Source: Rhodanobacter sp. LX-99
GTDB taxonomy: Bacteria > Pseudomonadota > Gammaproteobacteria > Xanthomonadales > Rhodanobacteraceae
Direction: 5' to 3'
Length of the DNA: 64,000 nt
Assembly: GCF_018599185.1 (NCBI RefSeq)
Contig: NZ_JAHFVL010000001.1
Location: forward strand, 1,860,001-1,924,000
How positions within the stretch are numbered: position 1 is the stretch's first letter; the number at the start of each line of letters is the position of its first letter. Below the pieces are notes generated by a model. It was given only the letters and a program-made list of their open reading frames with translations, was not told the origin of the DNA and did not search any database. Positions 26,334 through 35,495 of the stretch are shown piece by piece. Both the position numbers and the translations under genes were made by a program.

Positions 26334-26519
26334 TCACCGGCCGCGGGGATGGAAGGCGATGTGGGTGAGCGCAGCCAGCAGGGTGCGCCGGCGCGCACGC
26401 GGGGTGCTGGCGGCATCCGTCGAGTCCGCCTTGGGCAGCTTGTACTGCCCATCCAGCAGCAGGCCGTTCAGATAAAGCGGGCGGTAGGCCATCAGCACAC
26501 GTTGCAGCATCGGTTTCAT
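26334..26519 (-). CDS. Small basic hypothetical protein
   Basis: 61 aa (MKPMLQRVLMAYRPLYLNGL..., ending THIAFHPRGR). GAGGA lies eight bases before ATG 26519, and the gene begins 10 bases after the stop of the DJ-1/PfpI gene, so it is positioned like a co-transcribed small gene. I recognise no family. The basic, Ala/Leu-rich C-terminus suggests a short helix. Support is the ribosome binding site and position only. Confidence 0.45.
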   Translation of the reverse strand: MKPMLQRVLMAYRPLYLNGLLLDGQYKLPKADSTDAASTPRARRRTLLAALTHIAFHPRGR

Positions 26520-26529
26520 GATGGGTTCC

Positions 26530-27138
26530 TCACGCGGCCACGGCCTCACCGACGCACCAGGGCGGCAGCTGGGCGTGCTTGAACAGGCGGTACCAGTGTT
26601 CGCGATCGCTGGGGCTGTACAGGTCGAGGGTGCGGATCACCTCGCGGGCGAATTCCACGCTGCCGAGGTGGCTGGCGCTGATCACGCCGCCGTCGCTGAC
26701 CGCCAGCACGTCGCTGTCGTACTGCTCGGCGCCGGCATAGGCGGGCACCTGCGCGGCGATCTGGCCGTTCCAGTTGCCGGTGTGGCGGCAACGGTCGAGC
26801 AGGCCGGCGCGGGCCAGCGCCAGCACGCCGCTGTCGATGCCGGCCACCGGCGCGCCGGCCGCGTGCAGATGGCGGATCGCCGCCACCGCCGGCTCGCCTT
26901 CGCCGCGTTGCCACAAGTGGCCCCCGGGCACGATCAGCAGCGCCGCCCGCTTGAAGTCGAGCCGGGCCAGCGACACGTCGGGCTGCACGCAGAGGCCGCC
27001 CATCGAGGTCACCGGCGCCATCGAGAAACCCACCGTCTGCACCTGCCAGTCGCCGGGACGGCGTATCTCGCACAGTGCCAGCGCGGCCTGCCAGTCGGCG
27101 AAGCCGTCGAATACCAGGAAATAAACCGTATCGCGCAT
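26530..27138 (-). CDS. DJ-1/PfpI family protein lacking the usual cysteine
   Basis: 202 aa. Flavodoxin-like DJ-1/PfpI fold: [20 protein letters not shown] at the start, [14 protein letters not shown] and the nucleophile-elbow region [17 protein letters not shown] near residues 98-113. In active DJ-1/PfpI members this loop reads AIC-x-G; here the position is occupied by Asp-Ser, so classical thiol chemistry is unlikely. May be a regulatory or noncatalytic member, such as an AraC-type GATase domain without DNA-binding part. Divergent from fbp. Confidence 0.82.
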   Translation of the reverse strand: MRDTVYFLVFDGFADWQAALALCEIRRPGDWQVQTVGFSMAPVTSMGGLCVQPDVSLARLDFKRAALLIVPGGHLWQRGEGEPAVAAIRHLHAAGAPVAGIDSGVLALARAGLLDRCRHTGNWNGQIAAQVPAYAGAEQYDSDVLAVSDGGVISASHLGSVEFAREVIRTLDLYSPSDREHWYRLFKHAQLPPWCVGEAVAA

Positions 27139-27292
27139 GTCGTATCCCTCCGCTATGGAGGTACAGCTTGCCTGCCCCCTGCTGCCAACGTGCTGTCAGC
27201 AGCCGGGCCGGATGCGGGCCGCGGATGGCGCCAGGCTGGCACCGTTCAGCCGGAGCCGGGACAATACGCGTTCCTTCTGCCACGGACCCGAC

Positions 27293-28324
27293 ATGAAGCC
27301 CATCTCGCTGATCCAGTTCCTCATCGAGGAACGCCGCGCCGGCCACATCAACGCCGAACTTTCGCTGCTGATCGAAGTGGTCGCGCGCGCCTGCAAGCGC
27401 ATCGCGGTGGCCACCAACAAGGGTGCGCTGGGCGGCGTGCTGGGCATGGCCGGCAGCGGCGACGCGCTGAGCATGAACATCCAGGGCGAAGCGCAGAAGA
27501 AGCTGGACGTGATCTCCAACGAGATCCTGCTCGAAGCGAACGCCTGGGGCGGCCACCTCGCCGCGTGCGCCTCGGAGGAAATGGAAGACCCGCAGCAGAT
27601 TCCGGACGGCTACCCGAAAGGCCAGCACCTGCTGCTGTTCGATCCGCTGGACGGTTCCTCGAACATCGATGTGAACGTTTCCGTCGGCACCATCTTCTCG
27701 GTGCTGCGCTGCCCTGACGGCGTGACCGAGCCGAAGGCCGGGCACTTCCTGCAGCCGGGCACCACCCAGCTCGCCGCCGGCTACGTAGTGTACGGCCCGG
27801 CCACCGTGCTGGTGCTGACCTTCGGCCACGGCACCCACGAGTTCACCCTGGATCGCGAGGTCGGCAGCTTCATCCTCAGCCGCCGCGCCATCCGGATTCC
27901 GGAACAGACCGCCGAGTTCGCCATCAACATGTCGAACCAGCGCCACTGGCAGGCACCGATGCAGCGCTACGTCGGCGAACTGCTGGCCGGCAAGGACGGC
28001 CCGCGCGGCAAGGACTTCAACATGCGCTGGGTCGCCTCGATGGTGGCCGACGTGCACCGCATCGTGACTCGCGGCGGCGTGTTCTACTACCCGCTGGACG
28101 CGAAGATCCTCAAGCAGGGCGGCAAACTGCGGCTGATGTACGAAGCCAACCCGATGGCCTTCATCATCGAACAGGCCGGCGGTGCCGCGACCACGGGACG
28201 TGAGCGCATCATGGAGCTGCAGCCGACCGGCCTGCATCAGCGCGTGCCGGTGTTTCTCGGCTCGAAGCAGGAAGTCGAACTGGCCACGCACTACCACCGG
28301 GAAGCCGACGGCGCGGTTGGCTGA
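27293..28324 (+). CDS. fbp: Fructose-1,6-bisphosphatase, class 1
   Basis: 343 aa, full length for the class. Substrate and metal motifs are ASEEMEDP near residues 92-99 and [11 protein letters not shown] near 116-126, with the late [16 protein letters not shown] block near 285. Hydrolyses fructose 1,6-bisphosphate to fructose 6-phosphate, the gluconeogenic step. ATG 27293 starts the normal N-terminus [10 protein letters not shown]. It is consistent with growth on acetate and amino acids suggested by acs and phhA nearby. Followed by a long palindromic repeat. Confidence 0.95.
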   Translation: MKPISLIQFLIEERRAGHINAELSLLIEVVARACKRIAVATNKGALGGVLGMAGSGDALSMNIQGEAQKKLDVISNEILLEANAWGGHLAACASEEMEDPQQIPDGYPKGQHLLLFDPLDGSSNIDVNVSVGTIFSVLRCPDGVTEPKAGHFLQPGTTQLAAGYVVYGPATVLVLTFGHGTHEFTLDREVGSFILSRRAIRIPEQTAEFAINMSNQRHWQAPMQRYVGELLAGKDGPRGKDFNMRWVASMVADVHRIVTRGGVFYYPLDAKILKQGGKLRLMYEANPMAFIIEQAGGAATTGRERIMELQPTGLHQRVPVFLGSKQEVELATHYHREADGAVG

Positions 28325-28396
28325 CGTAAACGCGAATCGCACCAACCGGCCCCGGCCCTTTTGCCCGTCGTCGGGTTTCGAGATTCCCGGCCACAG

Positions 28397-28478
28397 CCGT
28401 TCACCCTGAGCGTAGGCCTGCAAGGCCGGAGTCGAAGGGCGCCCTTCGACTCCGCTGCGCTACGCTCATGGCAAACGG
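28397..28478. repeat. Long nested palindrome between fbp and patatin gene
   Basis: Core arms CGGAGTCGAAGGGC (28427-28440) and GCCCTTCGACTCCG (28441-28454) form a perfect 28-base palindrome without loop. Outer arms TGAGCGTAG (28407-28415)/CTACGCTCA (28460-28468) and CCGTT (28397-28401)/AACGG (28474-28478) extend it. It is a REP/MITE-like intergenic element and may terminate fbp transcription. The rest of the 280-base gap shows nothing else. Confidence 0.8.
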
Positions 28479-28604
28479 TCGGCGCGCTTCGTTAGCGTCG
28501 CGAATCAGATCCGGGTAGCGCACGTCAAAACGCCTGAAAGATTCGCTTCAATCGCACGTTTCGACCATAGACTGCCCATCATCCTTCCCTCGGCACAACG
28601 CCAT

Positions 28605-29516
28605 ATGCCCTTCCGCCGCCTGCTGCCGCTGCTCGCCACGCTCGCCCTGAGCGCCTGCTTCCATGCCAGCAAGCCCGTGCCGCCGCCGACGGTCGCGCCG
28701 GCACCGGTGCAGCTGAAGATCGGCCTCGCGCTCGGCGGCGGTGCGGCGAAGGGCTTCGCGCATATCGGCGTGATCAAGATGCTGGAGGCCAGCGGCATCC
28801 ACCCGGCCGTGGTCGCCGGCACCAGCGCCGGTAGCGTGGTCGGCGCACTCTACGCCAGCGGCATGGATGCGTTCGCGCTGCAGCAGACCGCGTTCGGTCT
28901 CGATGAGGCGAAGATCCGCGACGTGCGGCTGTTTTCCGGCGGCCTGGTGCAGGGCCAGGCGCTGCAGGACTACGTGAACCAGCTGCTGCACAAGCAGCCG
29001 ATCGAACAGCTGAAGATGCCGTTCGCCGCGGTGGCGACCGAGCTGGAAAGCGGCACGCGCACGGTATTCGTCCGCGGCAACACCGGCCGCGCGGTGCGCG
29101 CGTCCTCGAGCATCCCCGGCGTGTTCGAGCCGGTCGAGATCCACGGCAAGCACTACGTCGACGGCGGCGTGGTCAGCCCGATCCCCGTCGACGCGGCGCG
29201 CCAGCTCGGCGCCGACTTCGTGATCGCGGTGGACATCTCCGCCGCGCCCGACGGCAGCAACCCGCAAGGCATGATGAACATCGTCGGCCAGTCCATCGAC
29301 ATCATGGGCCGGCAACTGGCCGCGCAGGAAAGCGCGCGCGCCGACGTGGTGATCCGGCCCGACCTGCGCGGCATCGGTCCGACTGCTTTCGAGCAGAAGA
29401 ACCAGGCCATCCTCGAAGGCGAGAAGGCCGCGCTGGCGGCGATGCCTGCGATCCGCGCCAAGCTCGCCGCGATGGTTGCGGCGCGCCGGGCCGCCGCGGC
29501 CACGGCCGCGCCCTGA
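28605..29516 (+). CDS. Patatin-like phospholipase, lipoprotein
   Basis: 303 aa. A lipobox LALSAC puts the lipidated Cys at residue 18. The patatin module shows GLALGGGAAKGFAHIG (oxyanion loop, about 40-55), GTSAGS (nucleophile Ser near 74) and the catalytic Asp in DGGVVSPIP near 186. RssA-like members hydrolyse phospholipid or other acyl esters. Being a lipoprotein with a Pro-rich linker (KPVPPPTVAPAP) it acts in the periplasm or outer membrane. The C-terminus is Ala-rich. Confidence 0.9.
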   Translation: MPFRRLLPLLATLALSACFHASKPVPPPTVAPAPVQLKIGLALGGGAAKGFAHIGVIKMLEASGIHPAVVAGTSAGSVVGALYASGMDAFALQQTAFGLDEAKIRDVRLFSGGLVQGQALQDYVNQLLHKQPIEQLKMPFAAVATELESGTRTVFVRGNTGRAVRASSSIPGVFEPVEIHGKHYVDGGVVSPIPVDAARQLGADFVIAVDISAAPDGSNPQGMMNIVGQSIDIMGRQLAAQESARADVVIRPDLRGIGPTAFEQKNQAILEGEKAALAAMPAIRAKLAAMVAARRAAAATAAP

Positions 29517-29591
29517 GCCATGCCGTCCTGCACTTGGCGCATGTGACCCGCGGGTTGTAGCGTTGAGGATTCCCCGTGCCGGAATCCTCCC

Positions 29592-31649
29592 ATGCTGAAA
29601 CGCCCGCACCTGCCCGCTCCCTTGTTGCTGCTGGCCCTCGCGCTGGCACCGCACGCCTTCGCCGCCGCGCCCGCGGTCGACCCGCGCATCGAACAGGTGC
29701 TGGCCCAGCTGGGCAAGGCACAGTCGATCCAGGCGGTGGCGATCTCGCCGGACGGCAAGCAGCTGGCGTGGGTGATCCAGCGCGACGGCAAGCCGGCGAT
29801 CGAGGTGGCCGACGCCGACGGCCGCCATGCGCACCGCGTCAGCGCCGCGGCCAAGCCGGGCGAGTGTGCCGAGTCCGGCGTCGCCTGGGCGCCCGATTCG
29901 CGCCGCCTCGCCTTCATTTCCAACTGCAACGTCGACCTCACCAGCACCAAGGTGATGCAGAACGCCATCTACCTGGCCGACACGCGCGGCAACGGCGCGC
30001 CGGCGCGGCTGGCCGAACTGCAAGGCTACGTGCGTTCGCTGCAATGGACCGCCGACGGCAAGTCGCTCGGCTTCCTCTACGTGGCCGGCGCCACCCGCCA
30101 CGCCAGCGCGGTGGCCGCGGCCAAGCCGGCCGCCGGCGAAATCGGCGTGAGCGGCGTGGAAGTGCAGCGCGTGGCCAGCCTCGACGTGGCCAGTGGCGCG
30201 CTGCGCGAGCTGACCCCGGCCAGCATGTACGCGTACGAATTCGACTGGTCGCCGGACGGTTCGCGCATCGCCTACACCGCCGCGCTGCCGCCAGGCGACA
30301 ACAACTGGTGGATCGCGAAGCTCTACGTGCAGCCGGCGCAAGCCGACGCCAGCGCCAGCGTGCTGGTCGATCCCGCCGGCACCGACAGCGGCTCCCTGCA
30401 CGGCCTGCAAATCGCCCTGCCGCGCTGGTCGCCGGACGCGTCACGGATCGCCTTCATCGGCGGCTTGATGAGTGACCAGGGCGCCACCGGCGGCGACGTC
30501 TACGCGGTAGCGGCCGGTGGCGGCGCGCCGCTCAATCTCACTCCGGGCATCCGCGTCACGCCGTCGTGGCTGCGCTGGACCGGGCCGCGGTCGATGCTGG
30601 TCAGCCAGGTCAGCAACGGCCAGAGCCAGCTGGCGGATTACGCGGTTTCCGCCACGCGCGCGCAGCAGCAGCGCGTGCACTTCACCGTCCCGGCCAGCAT
30701 CAGCGACGGCAGCGCGTCGATGGCGATGTCGCTGTCGGGCGACCTCAGGCATGTCGCCTTCCTGCAAAGCTCGTACGCCCGCGCCACCGAAGTGCACGCT
30801 GGCGCACTGGGCGGTACCGCGCCGCCGGCGGTGACCTCGTTCAACGCCGGGCTCAAACCGTCGTGGGGCAAGGCCGAGTCGGTGGAGTGGGACAACGAAG
30901 GCTTCCACGTGCAGGGCTGGCTGCTGTACCCGGCCAACTACGATCCGAAGAAGACCTACCCGATGGTCGTGGTGGTGCACGGCGGTCCGTCGAGTGCGGT
31001 GATCCCGCGCTGGCCGGGCGTGGGCTACGGCGCGGCACCGTTGTCCGCGCTGGGCTATTTCGTGTTCCAGCCGAACCCGCGCGGCAGCTTCGGCCAGGGC
31101 GAAAAATACGTGCAGGCGAACCGCAAGGACTTCGGCCATGGCGACTTGCGCGACATCCTCGCCGGCGTCGATGCGGTGGAGAAAAAGCTGCCGGTGGACG
31201 ACCAACGGCTCGGCCTTACCGGCTGGAGCTATGGCGGTTTCATGAGCATGTTCGCGCCCACCCAGACCCAGCGCTTCCGCGCCGTGGTGGCCGGCGCCGG
31301 CATCTCCAACTGGCAGAGCTATTACGGCCAGAACCTGATCGACCAGTGGATGCCGCCATTCTTCGGCGCCACCGTCTACGACGACCCGGCGGTGTACGCA
31401 AAGAGTTCGGCGATCAACTTCATCAAGCAGGTGAAGACGCCGATGCTGATCGTGGTCGGCGACCGCGACGCCGAATGCCCGGCACCGCAGTCGTTCGAGA
31501 TGTGGCACGCGCTGCGCGCGCAGGGCGTGCCGGCCTCGCTGGTGGTGTACCCGAACGAAGGCCACCATTTCGTCGATCCCGTCCACCAGCGCGACGTGCT
31601 GCAGCGGGCGCTGGCGTGGTTCGGCAAGTATCTGCCGGCCTCGCCCTGA
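29592..31649 (+). CDS. S9 family prolyl oligopeptidase-type peptidase
   Basis: 685 aa with signal peptide (LLLLALALAPHAFA). An N-terminal beta-propeller (blades ISPDGKQLAWV, WAPDSRRLAFIS, WSPDGSRIAY) is followed by the alpha/beta hydrolase domain: HGGPSS near 461, nucleophile GWSYGG with Ser near 546, Asp in GDRDAECP near 625, His in NEGHHF near 658. Cleaves short peptides, probably dipeptidyl- or acylaminoacyl-type, in the periplasm. It converges with the radical SAM gene 22 bases downstream. Confidence 0.92.
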   Translation: MLKRPHLPAPLLLLALALAPHAFAAAPAVDPRIEQVLAQLGKAQSIQAVAISPDGKQLAWVIQRDGKPAIEVADADGRHAHRVSAAAKPGECAESGVAWAPDSRRLAFISNCNVDLTSTKVMQNAIYLADTRGNGAPARLAELQGYVRSLQWTADGKSLGFLYVAGATRHASAVAAAKPAAGEIGVSGVEVQRVASLDVASGALRELTPASMYAYEFDWSPDGSRIAYTAALPPGDNNWWIAKLYVQPAQADASASVLVDPAGTDSGSLHGLQIALPRWSPDASRIAFIGGLMSDQGATGGDVYAVAAGGGAPLNLTPGIRVTPSWLRWTGPRSMLVSQVSNGQSQLADYAVSATRAQQQRVHFTVPASISDGSASMAMSLSGDLRHVAFLQSSYARATEVHAGALGGTAPPAVTSFNAGLKPSWGKAESVEWDNEGFHVQGWLLYPANYDPKKTYPMVVVVHGGPSSAVIPRWPGVGYGAAPLSALGYFVFQPNPRGSFGQGEKYVQANRKDFGHGDLRDILAGVDAVEKKLPVDDQRLGLTGWSYGGFMSMFAPTQTQRFRAVVAGAGISNWQSYYGQNLIDQWMPPFFGATVYDDPAVYAKSSAINFIKQVKTPMLIVVGDRDAECPAPQSFEMWHALRAQGVPASLVVYPNEGHHFVDPVHQRDVLQRALAWFGKYLPASP

Positions 31650-31671
31650 ACCTCGGCGCACGTGCGGCGAG

Positions 31672-32790
31672 CTAGAACAACTCGCCCTGCGGCGATATCT
31701 TGCGCGGCGGCACGAAGCGCGAGGTGTCGAGGGTGAGTTCGCGGGCACGGCCGAAGCCGTGCTTGCGGCAGGCGACGTCGAAGCGGCGGCGCAGCAGGTC
31801 GGCGAACACGCCCTGGCCGCGCATGCGGGTGGCGAAGTTGCTGTCGTAGTCGCGGCCGCCGTTCATCTGCTGCACCAGGCTCATCACGTGCTCGGCGCGC
31901 TGCGGCGCGTGCAGGGCCAGCCATTCGCGGAACAGGGCTTTCAGCTCGTACGGCAGACGCAGCGTGGTATAGCCGGCGCAGCGCGCGCCGGCCTCGGCCG
32001 CGTGCGCCATCACTGCTTCCATGTCGCGGTCGTTCAGTGCCGGGATGATCGGCGCCACCAGCACGCCGACCGGCACGCCGGCCTCGGCCAGCGTGCGGAT
32101 CGCCTTGATCCGCCGGTGCGGTGCGCTGGCGCGCGGTTCGAGTTTCGCGGCGAGATGGTTGTCCAGCGAGTTGACCGAAACGAACACCTGCACCAACCGT
32201 TCGCGCGCCATCGGCACCAGGATGTCGAGATCGCGTTCGACCAGGGCGTTCTTGGTCACGATGGTGCACGGGTGGTGGCATTCGGCCAGCAGCTCCAGCG
32301 CGGCGCGGGTCAACCGCCAGCGTTTCTCGACCGGCTGGTAGGGATCGGTGTTGCTGCCGATGTTGATCGGGCTGATCGTGTAACCGGGCTTCGCCAGTTC
32401 CGCGCGCAGCACCTCGGCGAAGTTGCCTTTCGCGCGCAGCTTCGTCTCGAAATCCAGTCCGGGCGAGAGGTTGAGGTAGCTGTGCGAGGGGCGCGCGAAG
32501 CAATAAATGCATCCGTGTTCGCAGCCACGATAGGGATTGATCGCCTGGCTGAACGCGATGTCGGGCGAGTCGTTGCGGCTGATCACGCTGCGCGCGCGTT
32601 CCTCGGTGACCTCGGTGCGCGGGCGCGGCGCATCCTCGTCCAGCAGCGCGCTCTGCCAGCCGTCGTCCTCGGCCTGGTGGCGGATGCTTTCGAAGCGCCC
32701 TTCCGGATTGGAGGCGGCGCCACGACCCTTGAGCAGGCGCGTCGCCGGGAGCCGTTCAGGCGGGGTCGGTGGTGGCGAGGGATCGTCCAT
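31672..32790 (-). CDS. PA0069 family radical SAM protein
   Basis: 372 aa. The radical SAM cluster motif is CEHGCIYC (Cys90, Cys94, Cys97), preceded by INPYRG and followed by FARPSHSYLNLSPGLDFETK, matching the PA0069/spore photoproduct lyase-like group. GSNTDPYQPVEK and VTKNALVERD are further family blocks. Binds a 4Fe-4S cluster and S-adenosylmethionine; substrate unknown. Start is uncertain: ATG 32790 (MDDPSPPPT) is used; GTG 32865 would add 25 residues. Neither has a clear ribosome binding site. Confidence 0.88.
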   Translation of the reverse strand: MDDPSPPPTPPERLPATRLLKGRGAASNPEGRFESIRHQAEDDGWQSALLDEDAPRPRTEVTEERARSVISRNDSPDIAFSQAINPYRGCEHGCIYCFARPSHSYLNLSPGLDFETKLRAKGNFAEVLRAELAKPGYTISPINIGSNTDPYQPVEKRWRLTRAALELLAECHHPCTIVTKNALVERDLDILVPMARERLVQVFVSVNSLDNHLAAKLEPRASAPHRRIKAIRTLAEAGVPVGVLVAPIIPALNDRDMEAVMAHAAEAGARCAGYTTLRLPYELKALFREWLALHAPQRAEHVMSLVQQMNGGRDYDSNFATRMRGQGVFADLLRRRFDVACRKHGFGRARELTLDTSRFVPPRKISPQGELF

Positions 32791-32935
32791 CGGCACAGTG
32801 TCGCGCGGCGACGTCTCAGCCGTCGCGACATCTTTTCGCGGCGTGATCCGGCGCGCGCCGGACACACGGTGGCGGCGCTATGATGCGCCCGTCCGGCCGC
32901 CGCGAGCGGCGTGTTTCCACCTGTCGGGGCTACCC

Positions 32936-33175
32936 ATGCGCTGGCTGCTGCTCGTCCTCACCGTGTTCGCGTTCGTGCTGTGCTTTACCCGCCACAGCGC
33001 CGGCGCCTGGGGTTTCTGGATGCTGGTCGGGCTGATCGGAATCCTCGCCACCACGCTGGCCTTCGCGCAGGCGCGCATCGCCGGCAGTGCGCGTGACGAC
33101 AGCCTGTCCGAGTACGACCTGAAGCGGCTGCGCGAAGGCAAGGTGCCGCTGAAGCACGAACGCCCGGATCGGTAA
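32936..33175 (+). CDS. Small membrane protein, unknown function
   Basis: 79 aa. Two transmembrane helices (WLLLVLTVFAFVLCF and GFWMLVGLIGILATTLAFA) joined by a short loop with RHSAGAWG, then a charged cytoplasmic tail (SEYDLKRLREGKVPLKHERP). Tail composition suggests a soluble interacting segment. I do not recognise a named family. It stands alone between the radical SAM gene and the GlsB/YeaQ-like gene. Confidence 0.7.
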   Translation: MRWLLLVLTVFAFVLCFTRHSAGAWGFWMLVGLIGILATTLAFAQARIAGSARDDSLSEYDLKRLREGKVPLKHERPDR

Positions 33176-33325
33176 CGCGTTATCGGATATTTCACGCCGC
33201 GTGACGACGGCATCACGCGCGCGTCGCCCCGTCACGACCGCTGCACACCGCAACGGCGACGCTCCACCCGCGCGATGACGGATATCGCGTCGCCCGGAAT
33301 CTTCCACCCAAACCAGGAGTACATG

Positions 33326-33586
33326 ATGACTGCTACCGGCCTGATCATCTTTCTGCTGATCGGTGCGATCGCGGGCTGGCTGGCCGGCCTGATCGTGCGC
33401 GGTTTCGGTTTCGGCCTGCTCGGCAATATCGTGGTCGGCATCATCGGCGCATTCCTCGCCGGCTGGCTGCTGCCGATGCTGGGCATCGGCTTCAGTCTCG
33501 GCAGCCCGATCGTCACCAGCATCGTCTACGCGATGATCGGCGCGATCGTGCTGCTGGTGATCATCGGCCTGATCAAGCGCGCCTGA
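33326..33586 (+). CDS. GlsB/YeaQ/YmgE stress-response membrane protein
   Basis: 86 aa, three Gly-rich transmembrane helices. The family signature is GAIAGWLAGLIVRGFGFGLLGNIVVGIIGA. These small inner-membrane proteins are associated with stress conditions; mechanism unknown. AGGAG at six-base spacing favours ATG 33326; ATG 33323 immediately upstream is also in frame. Followed by a strong bidirectional terminator. Confidence 0.88.
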   Translation: MTATGLIIFLLIGAIAGWLAGLIVRGFGFGLLGNIVVGIIGAFLAGWLLPMLGIGFSLGSPIVTSIVYAMIGAIVLLVIIGLIKRA

Positions 33587-33613
33587 CGATCCGCCCGGTT
33601 CACCGCGGCAAAG

Positions 33614-33645
33614 AAAAACGCAGCGGCACGCGCCGCTGCGTTTTT
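33614..33645. terminator. Bidirectional intrinsic terminator
   Basis: A-run, stem ACGCAGCGGC/GCCGCTGCGT around a short ACGC loop, then TTTTT at 33641-33645. The A-run on one side and T-run on the other let it stop both the GlsB-like gene and the MHS transporter gene, which converge here. Confidence 0.92.
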
Positions 33646-33665
33646 CCGCACCTTGGCGGCCGCGC

Positions 33666-35336
33666 TCAGTCGCGCAAGTCGACGTCCTTGGTTTCGCGCA
33701 CGAACAGCAGGCCGATCACGAAGGTCATCATCGCAATCACCACCGGGTACCACAGGCCGGAGTAGATGTTGCCGGTGAGCGCCACGATGCCGAACGACAC
33801 CGAGGGCAGGAAGCCGCCGAACCAGCCGTTGCCGATGTGGTACGGCAGGCTCATCGAGGTGTAGCGGATCTTGGTCGGGAACATCTCCACCAGCCACGCC
33901 GCGATCGGGCCGTAGACCATGGTCACGTACAGCACCAGCAAGGTCAGCAACACGACCAGCATCGGGTAGTTGGTGCGCGCCGGGTCGGCCTTGGCCGGGT
34001 AGCCGGCCTGGTCGAGCGAGGCGCCGAGGCTGGCGGTGAATGCCTTGTTCTGCTCGGCGAAATCCGCCTTGCTCAGGCTGCTGCCCTCGAACGCCTCGTG
34101 GCTGGCTCCGCCCACGGTCACCTTCGCCAGCGAACCGGCCGGTGCCGCCACGTTGTCGTACGGCACGCCGCGCTTGGCCAGGTAGCTCTTGGCCACGTCG
34201 CAGGAACTGGTGAAGACCTGCGTGCCGGTGAGGTTGATCTGCAGGTGGCAGGTGGCCGGGTCGGCAAGCACGGTGACCGGCGCCGTGGCACGCGCCGTCT
34301 CCGCGCCCGGGTTGCCGTAGTGGGTGAGTCCCTTGAAGATCGGGAAGTAGGTCAGCGCAGCGAGCAGGCAGCCGGCCAGCACGACCGGCTTGCGGCCGAT
34401 CTTGTCGGACAGCCAGCCGAACACCACGAAGAACGGCGTGCCGATCAACAGTGCCGCGGCAATCAGCAGCTGGGTGGTGGTGGCGTCGATCCTCAGCGTG
34501 CTGCCGAGGAAGTACATCGCGTAGAACTGGCCGCAGTACCACACCACGGCTTGGCCGGCGGTGGCGCCGAACAGGGCCAGGATCACCAGCTTGAGGTTGC
34601 CCCAGCGCGCGAACGACTCGGTCAGCGGCGCCTTCGACTGCTTGCCTTCCTCCTTCATCTGCTTGAACACCGGCGACTCGGCCAGTTGCAGGCGGATGTA
34701 CACCGATATCGCCAGCAGCAGCGACGACAGCAGGAACGGAATGCGCCAGCCCCAGTCGTCGAACTTGTCGCCGAGCAGCCACTTGCAGCCAAGGATCACC
34801 AGCAGCGACAGGAACAGGCCGAAGGTGGCGGTGATCTGGATGAAGCTGGTGTACAGGCCGCGCTTGCCCTTCGGTGCGTGTTCGGCCACATAGGTGGCCG
34901 CGCCGCCGTACTCGCCGCCCAGCGCCAGGCCCTGCAGCATGCGCAACAGGATCAGGATCACCGGCGCCGCCATGCCGATCGAGCCGTAGCTGGGCAGCAG
35001 GCCCACGAAGAAGGTCGACAGGCCCATGATCACGATGGTGATCAGGAACGTGTACTTGCGCCCGACCAGGTCGCCGACCCGGCCGAACACCAGCGCGCCG
35101 AACGGGCGCACCGCGAAGCCGGCGGCGAACGCGAGCAGGGCGAACACCAGCTGGCTCGCCTCGTTCAACCCCGAGAAAAACTGGTGGCCGATGATCACGG
35201 CGAGCGAGCCGTACAGGTAGAAGTCGTACCACTCGAACACGGTGCCCAGGCTGGACGCCAGGATCACCCGCTTGTGGCTGACATCGAGCGCGGCGCCAGC
35301 ACTGCCGCCGATGGCGTCAATCGCATTTGTGGCCAT
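33666..35336 (-). CDS. MHS family MFS transporter with large periplasmic insertion
   Basis: 556 aa, twelve-helix major facilitator of the metabolite:H+ symporter type (ShiA/KgtP/ProP relatives). The signature FGWLSDKIGRKPVVL and the RVGDLVGRKYTF loop are visible, as is the N-terminal LASSLGTVFEWYDFYLYG. It carries an unusual insertion of about 110 residues (about 335-445) between mid helices, containing two cysteines (PATCHLQIN, SSCDVAK) that could form a periplasmic disulfide. Substrates of the family are carboxylates or osmolytes. The adjacent porin and acs suggest uptake of organic acids; this is inference. Confidence 0.9.
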   Translation of the reverse strand: MATNAIDAIGGSAGAALDVSHKRVILASSLGTVFEWYDFYLYGSLAVIIGHQFFSGLNEASQLVFALLAFAAGFAVRPFGALVFGRVGDLVGRKYTFLITIVIMGLSTFFVGLLPSYGSIGMAAPVILILLRMLQGLALGGEYGGAATYVAEHAPKGKRGLYTSFIQITATFGLFLSLLVILGCKWLLGDKFDDWGWRIPFLLSSLLLAISVYIRLQLAESPVFKQMKEEGKQSKAPLTESFARWGNLKLVILALFGATAGQAVVWYCGQFYAMYFLGSTLRIDATTTQLLIAAALLIGTPFFVVFGWLSDKIGRKPVVLAGCLLAALTYFPIFKGLTHYGNPGAETARATAPVTVLADPATCHLQINLTGTQVFTSSCDVAKSYLAKRGVPYDNVAAPAGSLAKVTVGGASHEAFEGSSLSKADFAEQNKAFTASLGASLDQAGYPAKADPARTNYPMLVVLLTLLVLYVTMVYGPIAAWLVEMFPTKIRYTSMSLPYHIGNGWFGGFLPSVSFGIVALTGNIYSGLWYPVVIAMMTFVIGLLFVRETKDVDLRD

Positions 35337-35495
35337 GATGTTTCCCCTCCCGAGATAGTGAAATGCCTCTCCCGGGAACCCGGGGAGAAGTTGGGAGGCG
35401 CGGCCGTTCCTCGAACGGACCGCACCCCGTCATCCTCCCGACGCGACGGGAGGGCAATCAACGGGCGGCGTACACGCGGTACGCCGCCGTGAAGT

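Noticed and set aside
30841..30960. CCACGTG string near 30905 considered as a third parS
   Set aside because: Only the CACGTG core is present; the flanking arms of parS are missing.
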